A stretch of DNA of 11,028 nucleotides, taken from NCBI GenBank assembly GCA_016935035.1, contig JAFGRR010000474.1, positions 1 through 11,028 on the forward strand, read 5' to 3'. Positions 1-7,594 of this stretch are shown here, one piece after another; the first letter of the stretch is position 1, and each line of letters begins with the position of its first letter. Both the position numbers and the translations under genes were made by a program. The notes beneath the pieces were generated by a model. The model did not search any database. It saw only the letters and a list, made by a program, of their open reading frames with translations, and had not been told where the DNA came from. The stretch comes from Phycisphaerae bacterium (GTDB taxonomy: Bacteria; Planctomycetota; Phycisphaerae; UBA1845; Fen-1342).

Positions 1-3000
1 CAGATGCCCGCCCGCGCGCGTCAGCAAGTCGCGCGCCGCCCCCACGTCCGTCGTGATGACCGGCAGACCGGCGTACACCGCCTCCCCCAACGCCAGGCTC
101 CACCCCTCGCAGAACGTCGGCAGCACAAACGCATCGCACACGTTGTAGTACTTATGCGGCTGCGGACGATAGCCCAGGAAGCACACGGACTTGTTCAGGC
201 CCAGCCGTTCCGCCTCCGCGTGTACCTTCTGTGTATAGGCCTGGTCCATCGCCCGCCCCAGGAAGGCGACCTTCAGCCGCGGATGCTCGCGCGTCACCTT
301 CGCCAGCGCCTGCAAAAGCAGTATCTGCCCCTTCGGCGGATATATCGAGGCGGTCTCCAGCAGCACCAGGTCATCCGGCCCAAACCCCATCGCCGCCCGC
401 TCGGCGTCGCGGTCCAGCGTCGCTGCCGTCTGGTCGATGGCCTCCCCATTGATCCCGTTCGGCACGATTACCATGCGCTCGGTACCAAGCCCATGCCGTT
501 CATCCGCGTACATCGCGGCCGCCGCCGAAACGCACAGATACGCGTGCGTATGCGGATCGGCCGCCTTGACCTCGGCCAGTTGCTGCTCGGTCAGCCAGAT
601 GTACGTGCTATGAATCGTCTGCACGAACGGAATGCCCAGCTCGCTGGCGATCGCCGCCCCGTACGGCGCGAAGTGAGCGTTGATGACGTCGAACTCATGC
701 TCGCGCAGCAATTCACGATAGCACTCATCGCGCTCGCCGGCACCAAGCGTCAGCACATGCGCCCCCATCCCGCGTGCCGCCACCGCCGCCGGCCCCTCCT
801 GCCCGAGCACCAGCACGGATACGTCGAAGCGCTTCTTGTCGAGGACAGCGGCAATATCCAGCACCACCTGCTCAAACCCGCCCTGCACGAAGTCCCGCAC
901 CTGTAGCAGCACACGCAGACGCCGATCCGCCGGCTGATGCACCGCCGGCAACACGCGTCGCCGCGCCGCCGCCGGTACCGTGCGGTCATACCACACATTC
1001 GCGTTCGCAAACGTCACCGCCCGATCGAGCAACATCGGCCCGGGCTCGGCGTGAAACGCCCGACGCGTGAACACACCCAACCGCTCGAGCATCCGCGGCG
1101 TGCTCGCGAAACACACGTCCACCACCTGCTGCACCTCGGCAAACCGCTCATACGGTGCCAGTTCGTCGTCAGCGGCAAACCACGCCGCCACGCAGCACCC
1201 CGCCGGCAACTCGCGCTTGGCCAATGCCGGCAAGTTGTCCGCTCGGACAAGCACCAGCGTCTTGTCCTCCGGCAGCACGCCGCCATCCAGCTCGGCCAGA
1301 TCGCGCACCGCGTGCGGCGCCGCATCCACATCATTCAGCCATGCGCGTGTGGCATCATCCGCATACACCGTCCAGGGCCGCCTGTAGAAAGCCGCACGCT
1401 CCTGCTGATGCTCCATCAGACGCCGCACGTGCTGCGCGATGCGATGTTCGGCGGCGTGGGCGCACAGCGTGTTGTCATGCACGCGATAGCGATACAGCAC
1501 ATCGTCCGTGCCCAGATGCTGGATCGTGAACAGCGTGTCCATCCGCATCCAGTAGTCATAATCCTCAACACCCATGTTCGGCGCATACTCGCCCAACATC
1601 CGCCCCACCCAATCGCGGTACATGAAGCACGCGCCGATGAAGTTGTCATCCCGCGTGGTCAGATCCTCGGTCGAGCGCGGCAGGTGAATGATGGGTGACT
1701 CGGGCGGCCGACGATTGTGCGCGCGAAAGCTAGGGTCATTAAGCGGCTCGCCGCGATCATCGATCGCCAGGTAATCGCTGTGCACCATGGCCACGTCGGG
1801 ATGGCTGCGCAGAAACGCGACGTGCTTTTCCAGGTGCTCCGGCTCCATCAGGTTGTCGGCCGACGTCCACGTGCGGAATCCGCCGCGCGCGAACTCAAAC
1901 CCGTTCGTCAAGGCCTTCGGCAACCGCTGATTGACCTGCGAGACCAGCCGCACCTTTGGATGACCGACATACTTGTCCAGAACTTGCTCGACACCATCCG
2001 TCGAGCCGTCGTTCACGACGACCAGCTCAAAGTCGGGATACGTCTGTGCCAGAACGCTCTCGATCGACTCGGCCAGCATGTCCGCCTGGTTGTAGACCGG
2101 CAGCACCACGGTCACGAGCCCGGAAAGCGCCGCCTCACCTTCGCCGGCCGGTGTGCCCTCCGGCCGCGCTGATGTACGTTCGGCCGCGTGCCGTTTGAAA
2201 GGCCGCGCGACCCAGCCTCCACCGGCGCGCAGCAACGCGCAGGGCCCCTGTCGCGCGTGAAAACGGAAACGCCGCTGCTTGTGCATGCACCAGCGTGCCG
2301 CGCGTTCGCGCAGGCTACCATGCGGGAAGATGGCGAAACGCACACGCCGAAGCGTTTGCAGCATACTCCAGCCCGTACCCTCGGTGATCGAGCGCAACTG
2401 GGCCTGAAGATCCTCGCACTGAAGCGACTTCTCCGTGAAGGCGCCGTCAAGCTGCTCGGTCCAGGCGTGCAACTCGGCATGGCGCTTCTGTGTTTCCGTC
2501 AACTCCGCGCGCAGCCGCGCGTTCTCACGCTCCAGTCGCTGCGTCACGTACCTTGGCGCGCCGTAAACAGCGATCAACTCACGTGCCGCGCCGATATCTT
2601 CACTGGCCTCGACAACTGCCAAGTGCAGGCGGCGAAAATCACCAAGCTGCTCGGGCAGTGACTGCGAGTCGAAGGTGCCGGACCGCCCCGCGTGCGATGT
2701 ACCTTCCCCCAGTGAAACGCGTACAACCGCCACGTTCTGACAACTCCGAAGGTACGATTCGAGCAACACCAGCGGCCGATCCGCATATTGCAGCCGGTCA
2801 TCTACGATCACCACGTCGAACTCGCCCCGCAACACCTCGCGCGCCAGTTCGAACTCCCACGCTGTGTATTGTCGCCGCGCGGTGCGGATGGCCCGGCCAG
2901 CGAAGTCGAGGCCGGTCACGCGCGCCTGCGGGCAAATCTCGACGAAAGCCGCGAGTTTTTCGCCATATTCGCACCCGACGTATGCAAGGGAGGTGGCCGC

Positions 3001-3150
3001 GAGCTTGATGTGAGCCAACTCGGGCCCGGGCAGATGATCGCGCAAGCGCTTGCCGCGCTGCCGAGCCACCGCGCCATCGTGGTCCACGTCATGCAGATCG
3101 GCGAGGTACGTGTCCCACCACTGCGGTGAATAGGCGGCGGCCACCAGCAT
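1..3150 (-). CDS. Multidomain glycosyltransferase: methyltransferase-like + coiled coil + GT2 + GT4 (C-terminus cut by window edge)
   Basis: Open frame of 1050 codons from ATG at 3150 with no stop before the left edge. Residues 50-200 look like a class I methyltransferase fold (VGCEYG 57-62, acidic D81 after strand 2, FDVVIVDD 110-117). Residues about 204-256 are a charged coiled coil (RLERENARLRAEL). A GT2 domain spans about 345-590: VVLPVYN 348-354, NDGSTDG 380-386, SADN 430-433 at the usual DXD site, EDYDYW 529-534. Residues 591-740 are an unassigned linker module. A GT4 domain starts near 745: GGFE 757-760, TIHSTY 845-850, PNGI 897-900 and the EX7E pair E1015/E1023. The last part of GT4 lies outside the window. 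There is no signal peptide or membrane segment, so it is probably cytoplasmic and acts in polysaccharide or O-antigen type assembly; the sugar substrates cannot be told. The start is fixed by GGAAGGAG five bases upstream. Confidence 0.93.
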   Translation of the reverse strand, partial: MLVAAAYSPQWWDTYLADLHDVDHDGAVARQRGKRLRDHLPGPELAHIKLAATSLAYVGCEYGEKLAAFVEICPQARVTGLDFAGRAIRTARRQYTAWEFELAREVLRGEFDVVIVDDRLQYADRPLVLLESYLRSCQNVAVVRVSLGEGTSHAGRSGTFDSQSLPEQLGDFRRLHLAVVEASEDIGAARELIAVYGAPRYVTQRLERENARLRAELTETQKRHAELHAWTEQLDGAFTEKSLQCEDLQAQLRSITEGTGWSMLQTLRRVRFAIFPHGSLRERAARWCMHKQRRFRFHARQGPCALLRAGGGWVARPFKRHAAERTSARPEGTPAGEGEAALSGLVTVVLPVYNQADMLAESIESVLAQTYPDFELVVVNDGSTDGVEQVLDKYVGHPKVRLVSQVNQRLPKALTNGFEFARGGFRTWTSADNLMEPEHLEKHVAFLRSHPDVAMVHSDYLAIDDRGEPLNDPSFRAHNRRPPESPIIHLPRSTEDLTTRDDNFIGACFMYRDWVGRMLGEYAPNMGVEDYDYWMRMDTLFTIQHLGTDDVLYRYRVHDNTLCAHAAEHRIAQHVRRLMEHQQERAAFYRRPWTVYADDATRAWLNDVDAAPHAVRDLAELDGGVLPEDKTLVLVRADNLPALAKRELPAGCCVAAWFAADDELAPYERFAEVQQVVDVCFASTPRMLERLGVFTRRAFHAEPGPMLLDRAVTFANANVWYDRTVPAAARRRVLPAVHQPADRRLRVLLQVRDFVQGGFEQVVLDIAAVLDKKRFDVSVLVLGQEGPAAVAARGMGAHVLTLGAGERDECYRELLREHEFDVINAHFAPYGAAIASELGIPFVQTIHSTYIWLTEQQLAEVKAADPHTHAYLCVSAAAAMYADERHGLGTERMVIVPNGINGEAIDQTAATLDRDAERAAMGFGPDDLVLLETASIYPPKGQILLLQALAKVTREHPRLKVAFLGRAMDQAYTQKVHAEAERLGLNKSVCFLGYRPQPHKYYNVCDAFVLPTFCEGWSLALGEAVYAGLPVITTDVGAARDLLTRAGGHL

Positions 3151-3155
3151 TCGAG

Positions 3156-3163
3156 CTCCTTCC
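3156..3163 (-). promoter_or_regulatory. Ribosome binding site of the multidomain glycosyltransferase
   Basis: GGAAGGAG on the minus strand ends five bases before the ATG at 3150. It is close to the anti-Shine-Dalgarno complement and decides this start. Confidence 0.8.
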
Positions 3164-3207
3164 CACACCTCTCTTGTCGAGGCATCTGATCCGTCAACGG
3201 CCCGAAG

Positions 3208-3237
3208 AGCGTAAGGAGCACCAGGGTCAGGCGTCAA
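3208..3237 (-). promoter_or_regulatory. Candidate sigma70-like promoter for the multidomain glycosyltransferase
   Basis: On the minus strand TTGACG (3237-3232) is followed after 18 bases by TACGCT (3213-3208). The -35 matches consensus at five of six bases, but the -10 at only three of six. Transcription would start near 3201, giving a leader of about 50 bases. This is a weak prediction. Confidence 0.3.
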
Positions 3238-3680
3238 TACGCAAACACGCTTCGTTGCACACGCGTAGGCTGCGAGGGCCTGGGTAGTGCGTACATGACG
3301 TATCATCTGCACTACACAACGCTTATGGAGTTTTGTCTACAAGTGCCCACCATAACCGTGCGCGCTTCCGGCAACGCGTCTCGATTCGACAACACAGTCG
3401 CGACACGCGTTGACCCGCAAGGCACCGGCTGCTTCCCAGCACGTTCGCCCTGGCCGCGCAGTCGGGCACGAGCCTGTTGCCTTGAGCCTGATGTTGCGTG
3501 AATGTCACACGCACTCGCGTATCTGCCCAGCGCTAGCACCGACACGCGCGGTGCACCCTCATGCACGTCAACACGCCGACATGAATGACGCGAGCGCAGC
3601 GTCGTTTCAAGCCTCGACATTAGCGGCAAATACGCCCCAAATCTTTTGTTAGGAAAGTTCCATCGCGGCTGTTAATCCAC

Positions 3681-3709
3681 TTGTCAAGCCGATTTGTGCT
3701 CGGTACGAT
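3681..3709 (+). promoter_or_regulatory. Candidate sigma70-like promoter of the lipoprotein gene
   Basis: TTGTCA (3681-3686, five of six to consensus) is separated by exactly 17 bases from TACGAT (3704-3709, four of six). Transcription would start near 3716, giving a leader of about 118 bases before the ATG at 3834. The -35 box coincides with the furthest upstream in-frame TTG start of the lipoprotein frame, which argues against that longer start. Confidence 0.5.
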
Positions 3710-3820
3710 ACCTCGCGCATTTTCAAAATCGCAGTGTCGAAGTTTCGGGTATTGGCACAAGGCCCAGAGATACATCGTTGCATGGGGAGTTTGTGCACGG
3801 TGGGCCTGGTATGGTTTGGC

Positions 3821-3827
3821 AAGGAGG
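3821..3827 (+). promoter_or_regulatory. Ribosome binding site that fixes the lipoprotein start
   Basis: AAGGAGG lies six bases before ATG at 3834. It decides the start: translation from there begins directly with a lipoprotein signal peptide, whereas the frame is open upstream to 3681. Confidence 0.85.
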
Positions 3828-3833
3828 ATTCGC

Positions 3834-6800
3834 ATGAACAAACTTGCACGGATTTTCGGGTTGAAGTTGTGCGTAGTAGCAGGCGTCGCTTTGCTAGCGA
3901 CAACCATCGGTGGTTGCCCCACGACAACTGGAGGAACCCTGACGGTCACGGTTACGGCGACACCAGCCGCCACCGTGGACAAGACTGTTGAGCTGACCGC
4001 CACTGTAACCGGTGGCACAACACCTTACACCTACGCCTGGACCCAGGTCAGCGGTCCGGCAGCCACCATCGCCGACGCAACGGCGAACCCCGCGACATTC
4101 GTGCCGCAAGCCGCGGGTACTTACACCTTCAGTGTCACCGTGACGGACGCGGCGACCACTGCGGGAACAGGGGCCGCGCTTGTCGAGGTCATTGTCGGTG
4201 ACATTCAGTTCAACCTGCCCGTCAGCGCTGGTTCGACGGCAGGCACGGTGCGAGTGTCGGGCAACCCGGCCTTGGTCACGCTGACCAACCGGGCCAACCT
4301 GCTCGACTTCCTGCCGCGCGTCACAGTGTTCGATCCGCAGTACACCGACGATCAGAACACGCAGATGACGGTGACGTACGACGTAGTCAGCGTCCCGACC
4401 GGCGCCCGTGAGCAAGACGTCTCACTCGACCGCGACTTCGACACCCTGACCAACCAGGGCACCGGCGACATGGACACCCAGGCCGGCTCCATCCCGACCC
4501 TGGATGGCGTGGTCACCGTCACGGTCCGCCCGAACCCCGATGCCACGTTCACGACGTTGACGAACCTGGCCTCAACCTTCACCTCCAACGGCTGGTTTGT
4601 CCCCGGCGACTATGTCTTCCGCGCCACCGTGACGAACCCCGCCGGCTTGCAGCGCTCGCGCGACCTCACCATCAGCCTCGAGGTCGAGGGCATCGCCGGC
4701 TGGCTCGGTGCCACGTCGCTGCTCGGCAATTCGGCCGGACCGGCCACTTACGCCGTCAAGACGCTGCCGGCTGGCAGCCCTGGCTACGTGACCAACAAGG
4801 TCATGACCCCGATGCAAACCTCTACGCTGACCGTCACCGTCTTCCCGTCGACGACGACCAGCTACCGGTTCTACCTGCTCGACAACAACAATGTCGCGCA
4901 TCCCGAGTACATCACGCAGTCGGCTGAGACGCTGGTTGCCACTGACGCCGCTCAGGACATCACCGTGACGATCGGTGCGACCGCTGGGCTGCCCACGGCA
5001 ACCTATCGCCTCGCGTTCGAGTCATTCGACGGACTTGGCCAGCTCAATGGCCGCTGGGTCGAAGTGAACCGTCCGGCCGCCGTTGTGACTACTCCGCCGA
5101 TCGCCCCGACGGGCACGCCTGTGAGCTTCCACGTCACCAATGACTACTTGGCTCAAGGCCAGCTCAACGCCGCTCTCGTCGGCATGGCCTCCAACAACCC
5201 CGCCACCCCGACCTCATATCAGGGCTGGATGGGACCCGATGGTGGCGTGTTCGGCGCGCGCAGTGTCTTGGCTGACACCAACCTCGACGGGGCGATGGAT
5301 GTCATAACGTTCACCGGCGCGGCGCTCGCCATCAACACGACCGGCTTCGTGGATGGGTCAACCGCGGCCTATCTGCATCCGGACAACAGCGGCAACTTCG
5401 CCGCCGCTCTGCCGATGACGCCTGATTTCGCGCTCGCGGCCGGCCTGGGCACTGCCCAGTTCGACGTCGCCGCCGGCGATCTCAACGGCGACGGTCTGGC
5501 AGACCTCGCGGTCAGCGGCCAGGCCGCCATCGGTGGCCCCGGCACAGTGATCATCTTCTTCCACACCGGTGACCCCGCCCAGCCGTATTCGTCCCATGCT
5601 GATCAGACCCTCGTGATCACCGCTCCGCGTTATGATCGCGCGACCTACAACACGAACACCGACGTGTTCACGCAGGCCGCCGAACCGACGCGTACGCTCT
5701 TTGGCCGGCAGCTCGCCATCGCCGAAATGACCGGCGACGCCTATGCCGACCTGATCATCACGGATCCTGGCTTCAGCACGTACCAGGTCATTAACGCCGT
5801 CGTGCCGACGACCGGCATCTATCCACCGGCCGCTAACGCCTTCTACGAAGGCCAGCAAGGCCGCGTGTATGTGTTTGCCGGTGGCAACGCTGGCGAACTG
5901 CTTCCAGGTCGTCCTGACCTCTACACCAGTCTGCTGGTTGACCGCGCTGTGACCGACGGCAGCATTGCGGCGTTCCCAACCAACCCGGTCTTGACCACTG
6001 ATCTCAGTGAGAGCCAGGTTAAGTACACGTACGCCTATGAGGGCAACCTCTTTGACCAGATCGGCTACGCCCTGGATGCGGTCGACGGTCAGGCCGTTGT
6101 TGCTTCCGCCGTCGCACCGGGTACCGGAACGCTTGCCGGATACGTTGACATCCTCGAACCGGTCAATGATGGCGAGACCATCACGGTCTCCATCACGCAG
6201 CCCGGCGGTGCCCCGGTCGCACGCGTATACGAGTTCGACGACAATGCCGCCATCACGCTCGGCAATGCAGCCGTCGGTATGGGTGGCGCCAACTTGGCCG
6301 CTGATGCCCGTGCGGCCCTGATCGACCGGATCAACAACCTCGATCCGGCGGAGTTCCAGATTCTCACCGCCATGCAGGATCCCGCGCGTGATGAGCGCGT
6401 TCTGCTGTACTACGCCGGCGGTACCGTCGACGGTGCAACCCGCGCCATGACGATTGCCACAACCATGACCGGCACCAACAACTTCATCGGCGCACGCGCC
6501 TTCACGCAGGACGCTGACGGCGTTGTCTACCGCCTCGCCGCCGCTACTGCCAGCGGCACGCTCGCCAATCCGATCGTCGGCACGCCAGACTCCGACATGG
6601 GCCTGGGTACCGCGGTCGCCATCGGCAACCTTGACGACACCACCACGTTTGATGACCTCGCCATTGCCGCCAGTGATGCCGGCGATGCTTGGGGCGTCAA
6701 CGGTGACGGCGCTGTCTTCCTGCTCCTCAACGGCTCGAACGACTTCGCCGCCAACGCCGTCAGGGCTCAGGTTGGTGTCAGCTCCTTGTACACCGGCGGC

Positions 6801-7118
6801 TTCGGCCTCGGCACCGCTGATCACGCCGCTACCGGCGTCGGCTCGGCACTCGCCATGGGCGATGTCAACGACGACGGCTACTGCGACGTGCTCTACACCG
6901 AGCCTGGTTTTGACCGCATATATCTGCACCTCGGTGCTACCACGGTCTCCGACACGCCGGACGTCACTTTCATCGGCGTGACCTTCGCCGCCACCGGTGG
7001 TGGCAGCCTGGGCGCCGCTGGTTCGTTCCTGTTCGGTGATATCACTGGTGACACTGAGAACGACTGGATCTATCTCGACGGCACCGACAACTTCGGCTTT
7101 GCCGGTTTCGAGCGCTAG
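3834..7118 (+). CDS. Secreted lipoprotein with PKD-like domain and FG-GAP/VCBS beta-propeller
   Basis: 1094 residues. The N-terminus has a basic start (MNKLARIFGLK), a hydrophobic core and a lipobox TIGGC with Cys28, so it is probably a lipid-anchored surface or periplasmic protein. A PKD/Ig-like domain covers about 32-122 (YAWTQVSGPAATI). Residues 123 to about 460 are beta-rich, Thr/Val-rich and unassigned. From about 470 there are seven FG-GAP-type blades; six carry a calcium-loop-like stretch: DTNLDGAMD 481, DLNGDGLAD 549, EMTGDAYAD 631, NLDD near 931, DVNDDGYCD 1010, DITGDTEND 1069. The fourth (IGYALDAVDG near 743) has none and is followed by an inserted module at about 775-915. FG-GAP propellers usually bind proteins or carbohydrates outside the cell; the ligand is unknown. 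The gene stands alone on this strand between a promoter and a terminator. It could be an adhesin or a structural surface protein; no enzyme motif is visible. Confidence 0.92.
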   Translation: MNKLARIFGLKLCVVAGVALLATTIGGCPTTTGGTLTVTVTATPAATVDKTVELTATVTGGTTPYTYAWTQVSGPAATIADATANPATFVPQAAGTYTFSVTVTDAATTAGTGAALVEVIVGDIQFNLPVSAGSTAGTVRVSGNPALVTLTNRANLLDFLPRVTVFDPQYTDDQNTQMTVTYDVVSVPTGAREQDVSLDRDFDTLTNQGTGDMDTQAGSIPTLDGVVTVTVRPNPDATFTTLTNLASTFTSNGWFVPGDYVFRATVTNPAGLQRSRDLTISLEVEGIAGWLGATSLLGNSAGPATYAVKTLPAGSPGYVTNKVMTPMQTSTLTVTVFPSTTTSYRFYLLDNNNVAHPEYITQSAETLVATDAAQDITVTIGATAGLPTATYRLAFESFDGLGQLNGRWVEVNRPAAVVTTPPIAPTGTPVSFHVTNDYLAQGQLNAALVGMASNNPATPTSYQGWMGPDGGVFGARSVLADTNLDGAMDVITFTGAALAINTTGFVDGSTAAYLHPDNSGNFAAALPMTPDFALAAGLGTAQFDVAAGDLNGDGLADLAVSGQAAIGGPGTVIIFFHTGDPAQPYSSHADQTLVITAPRYDRATYNTNTDVFTQAAEPTRTLFGRQLAIAEMTGDAYADLIITDPGFSTYQVINAVVPTTGIYPPAANAFYEGQQGRVYVFAGGNAGELLPGRPDLYTSLLVDRAVTDGSIAAFPTNPVLTTDLSESQVKYTYAYEGNLFDQIGYALDAVDGQAVVASAVAPGTGTLAGYVDILEPVNDGETITVSITQPGGAPVARVYEFDDNAAITLGNAAVGMGGANLAADARAALIDRINNLDPAEFQILTAMQDPARDERVLLYYAGGTVDGATRAMTIATTMTGTNNFIGARAFTQDADGVVYRLAAATASGTLANPIVGTPDSDMGLGTAVAIGNLDDTTTFDDLAIAASDAGDAWGVNGDGAVFLLLNGSNDFAANAVRAQVGVSSLYTGGFGLGTADHAATGVGSALAMGDVNDDGYCDVLYTEPGFDRIYLHLGATTVSDTPDVTFIGVTFAATGGGSLGAAGSFLFGDITGDTENDWIYLDGTDNFGFAGFER

Positions 7119-7139
7119 CAGTTGATCGGCCACGCCGCC

Positions 7140-7156
7140 CGTGGGCATCGCCCACG
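7140..7156 (+). other. Small stem-loop just after the lipoprotein gene
   Basis: CGTGGGC pairs with GCCCACG around the triloop ATC, 21 bases after the stop codon. There is no T-tract, so it is more likely an mRNA 3'-end stabiliser or chance pairing than a terminator on its own. Confidence 0.4.
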
Positions 7157-7184
7157 AGCGGCCAAGCCGCTAGCAAAACACACG

Positions 7185-7221
7185 ACCCCCGCTGGTCATC
7201 ACCAGCGGGGGTTGTTCTTTT
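7185..7221 (+). terminator. Strong rho-independent terminator of the lipoprotein gene
   Basis: A perfect 12-base stem, ACCCCCGCTGGT (7185-7196) with ACCAGCGGGGGT (7201-7212), closes a CATC loop and is followed by the T-rich tail TGTTCTTTT. It lies 66 bases after the lipoprotein stop. The left flank (AGCAAAACACACG) gives a weaker T-tract on the minus strand, so it may also stop transcripts arriving from the right. Confidence 0.92.
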
Positions 7222-7244
7222 GTGTGGTCGAACGATCGGTTCTG

Positions 7245-7288
7245 GTCCCGGAGGGACGACTGGAAGTAGCCCAGTACGAAGTGCTGGG
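7245..7288 (+). repeat. REP-like element: two hairpins with a GTAG tetranucleotide
   Basis: The first hairpin is GTCCC-GGA-GGGAC (7245-7257). The second is CCCAGTAC-GAA-GTGCTGGG (7270-7288), eight pairs including one G-T. The bases immediately 5' of the second hairpin are GTAG (7266-7269), the kind of tetranucleotide that sits next to the palindrome in bacterial REP elements mobilised by RAYT (TnpA-REP) transposases. Only one copy is in this window, and no RAYT gene is present, so the assignment rests on structure and position in a convergent spacer. Confidence 0.4.
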
Positions 7289-7545
7289 ATTCGGCGTTGA
7301 CAACAAAGATGAGTCGCGAAGGGGCAACTGAGGTGCCACGCATCGTAGCGCCCCACCGCAACGCCTTTACATCAGGCATGACTCATCCGCCCGCGCGAAT
7401 CCACCAAACTCCGACAAACCCCACCGCCCCCGCGACATTCCACCCAATCCACACCTACCACTAAGCGTCGAACTGGGCATCACGCGCCGCCGATCTCTGA
7501 CATCCCGCCGTCCCACCTGCCGCTCAGCGCGCTACATGCGCGCGT

Positions 7546-7594
7546 CAAGAGTCCCGTTTACGTGGCACACAAACACGAGACTCTTGAGACTCTT
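7546..7594. repeat. Inverted and tandem repeat of GACTCTT
   Basis: CAAGAGTC at 7546-7553 is the reverse complement of GACTCTTG at 7579-7586. GAGACTCTT is repeated in tandem at 7577-7585 and 7586-7594. The loop is about 25 bases, so this is not a classic terminator. It lies downstream of the uracil-DNA glycosylase gene and could be a protein-binding site, a weak 3' structure or chance. Confidence 0.35.

Larger units (their letters stand above)
3151..3833. other. Divergent intergenic region without a recognised gene
   Basis: This spacer separates the minus-strand glycosyltransferase from the plus-strand lipoprotein gene. Short open frames occur on both strands (for example 3295-3501 plus and 3312-3629 minus), but none has a Shine-Dalgarno sequence I can see or a recognisable protein, and they overlap one another. 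Both outward-facing genes have candidate promoters here, so it is best read as a shared regulatory region. The middle (about 3310-3650) shows no repeat array, RNA gene or clear structure. Confidence 0.6.

Noticed and set aside
4..906. Plus-strand open frame of 300 codons at the left edge
   Set aside because: It is antisense to the GT4 domain, whose motifs (PNGI, EX7E) are on the minus strand. Its Arg/Pro/His-rich translation is typical of a shadow frame. The same applies to 937-1698 and 1717-2172.
3295..3306. Near-palindrome ATGA-CGTA-TCAT in the divergent spacer
   Set aside because: Only four bases pair on each side, it is not repeated nearby and it does not line up with either candidate promoter, so it cannot be told from chance.
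3681..3833. Longer start for the lipoprotein (51 extra codons from TTG at 3681)
   Set aside because: The upstream TTG is part of the likely -35 box, and the extension would bury the lipoprotein signal peptide. AAGGAGG six bases before 3834 fixes the start there.
5358..7148. Minus-strand open frame of 596 codons lying against the lipoprotein gene
   Set aside because: It is antisense to the lipoprotein's propeller region. The opposite strand has a signal peptide, calcium-loop motifs and a ribosome binding site, while this frame has a low-complexity Gly/Val/Asp/Arg composition with no recognisable domain. It is a by-product of high GC third positions.
7122..7379. Small open frames on both strands near 7122-7379
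   Set aside because: They run through the terminator stem and the REP-like hairpins, so their translations reflect structured non-coding DNA rather than a gene.
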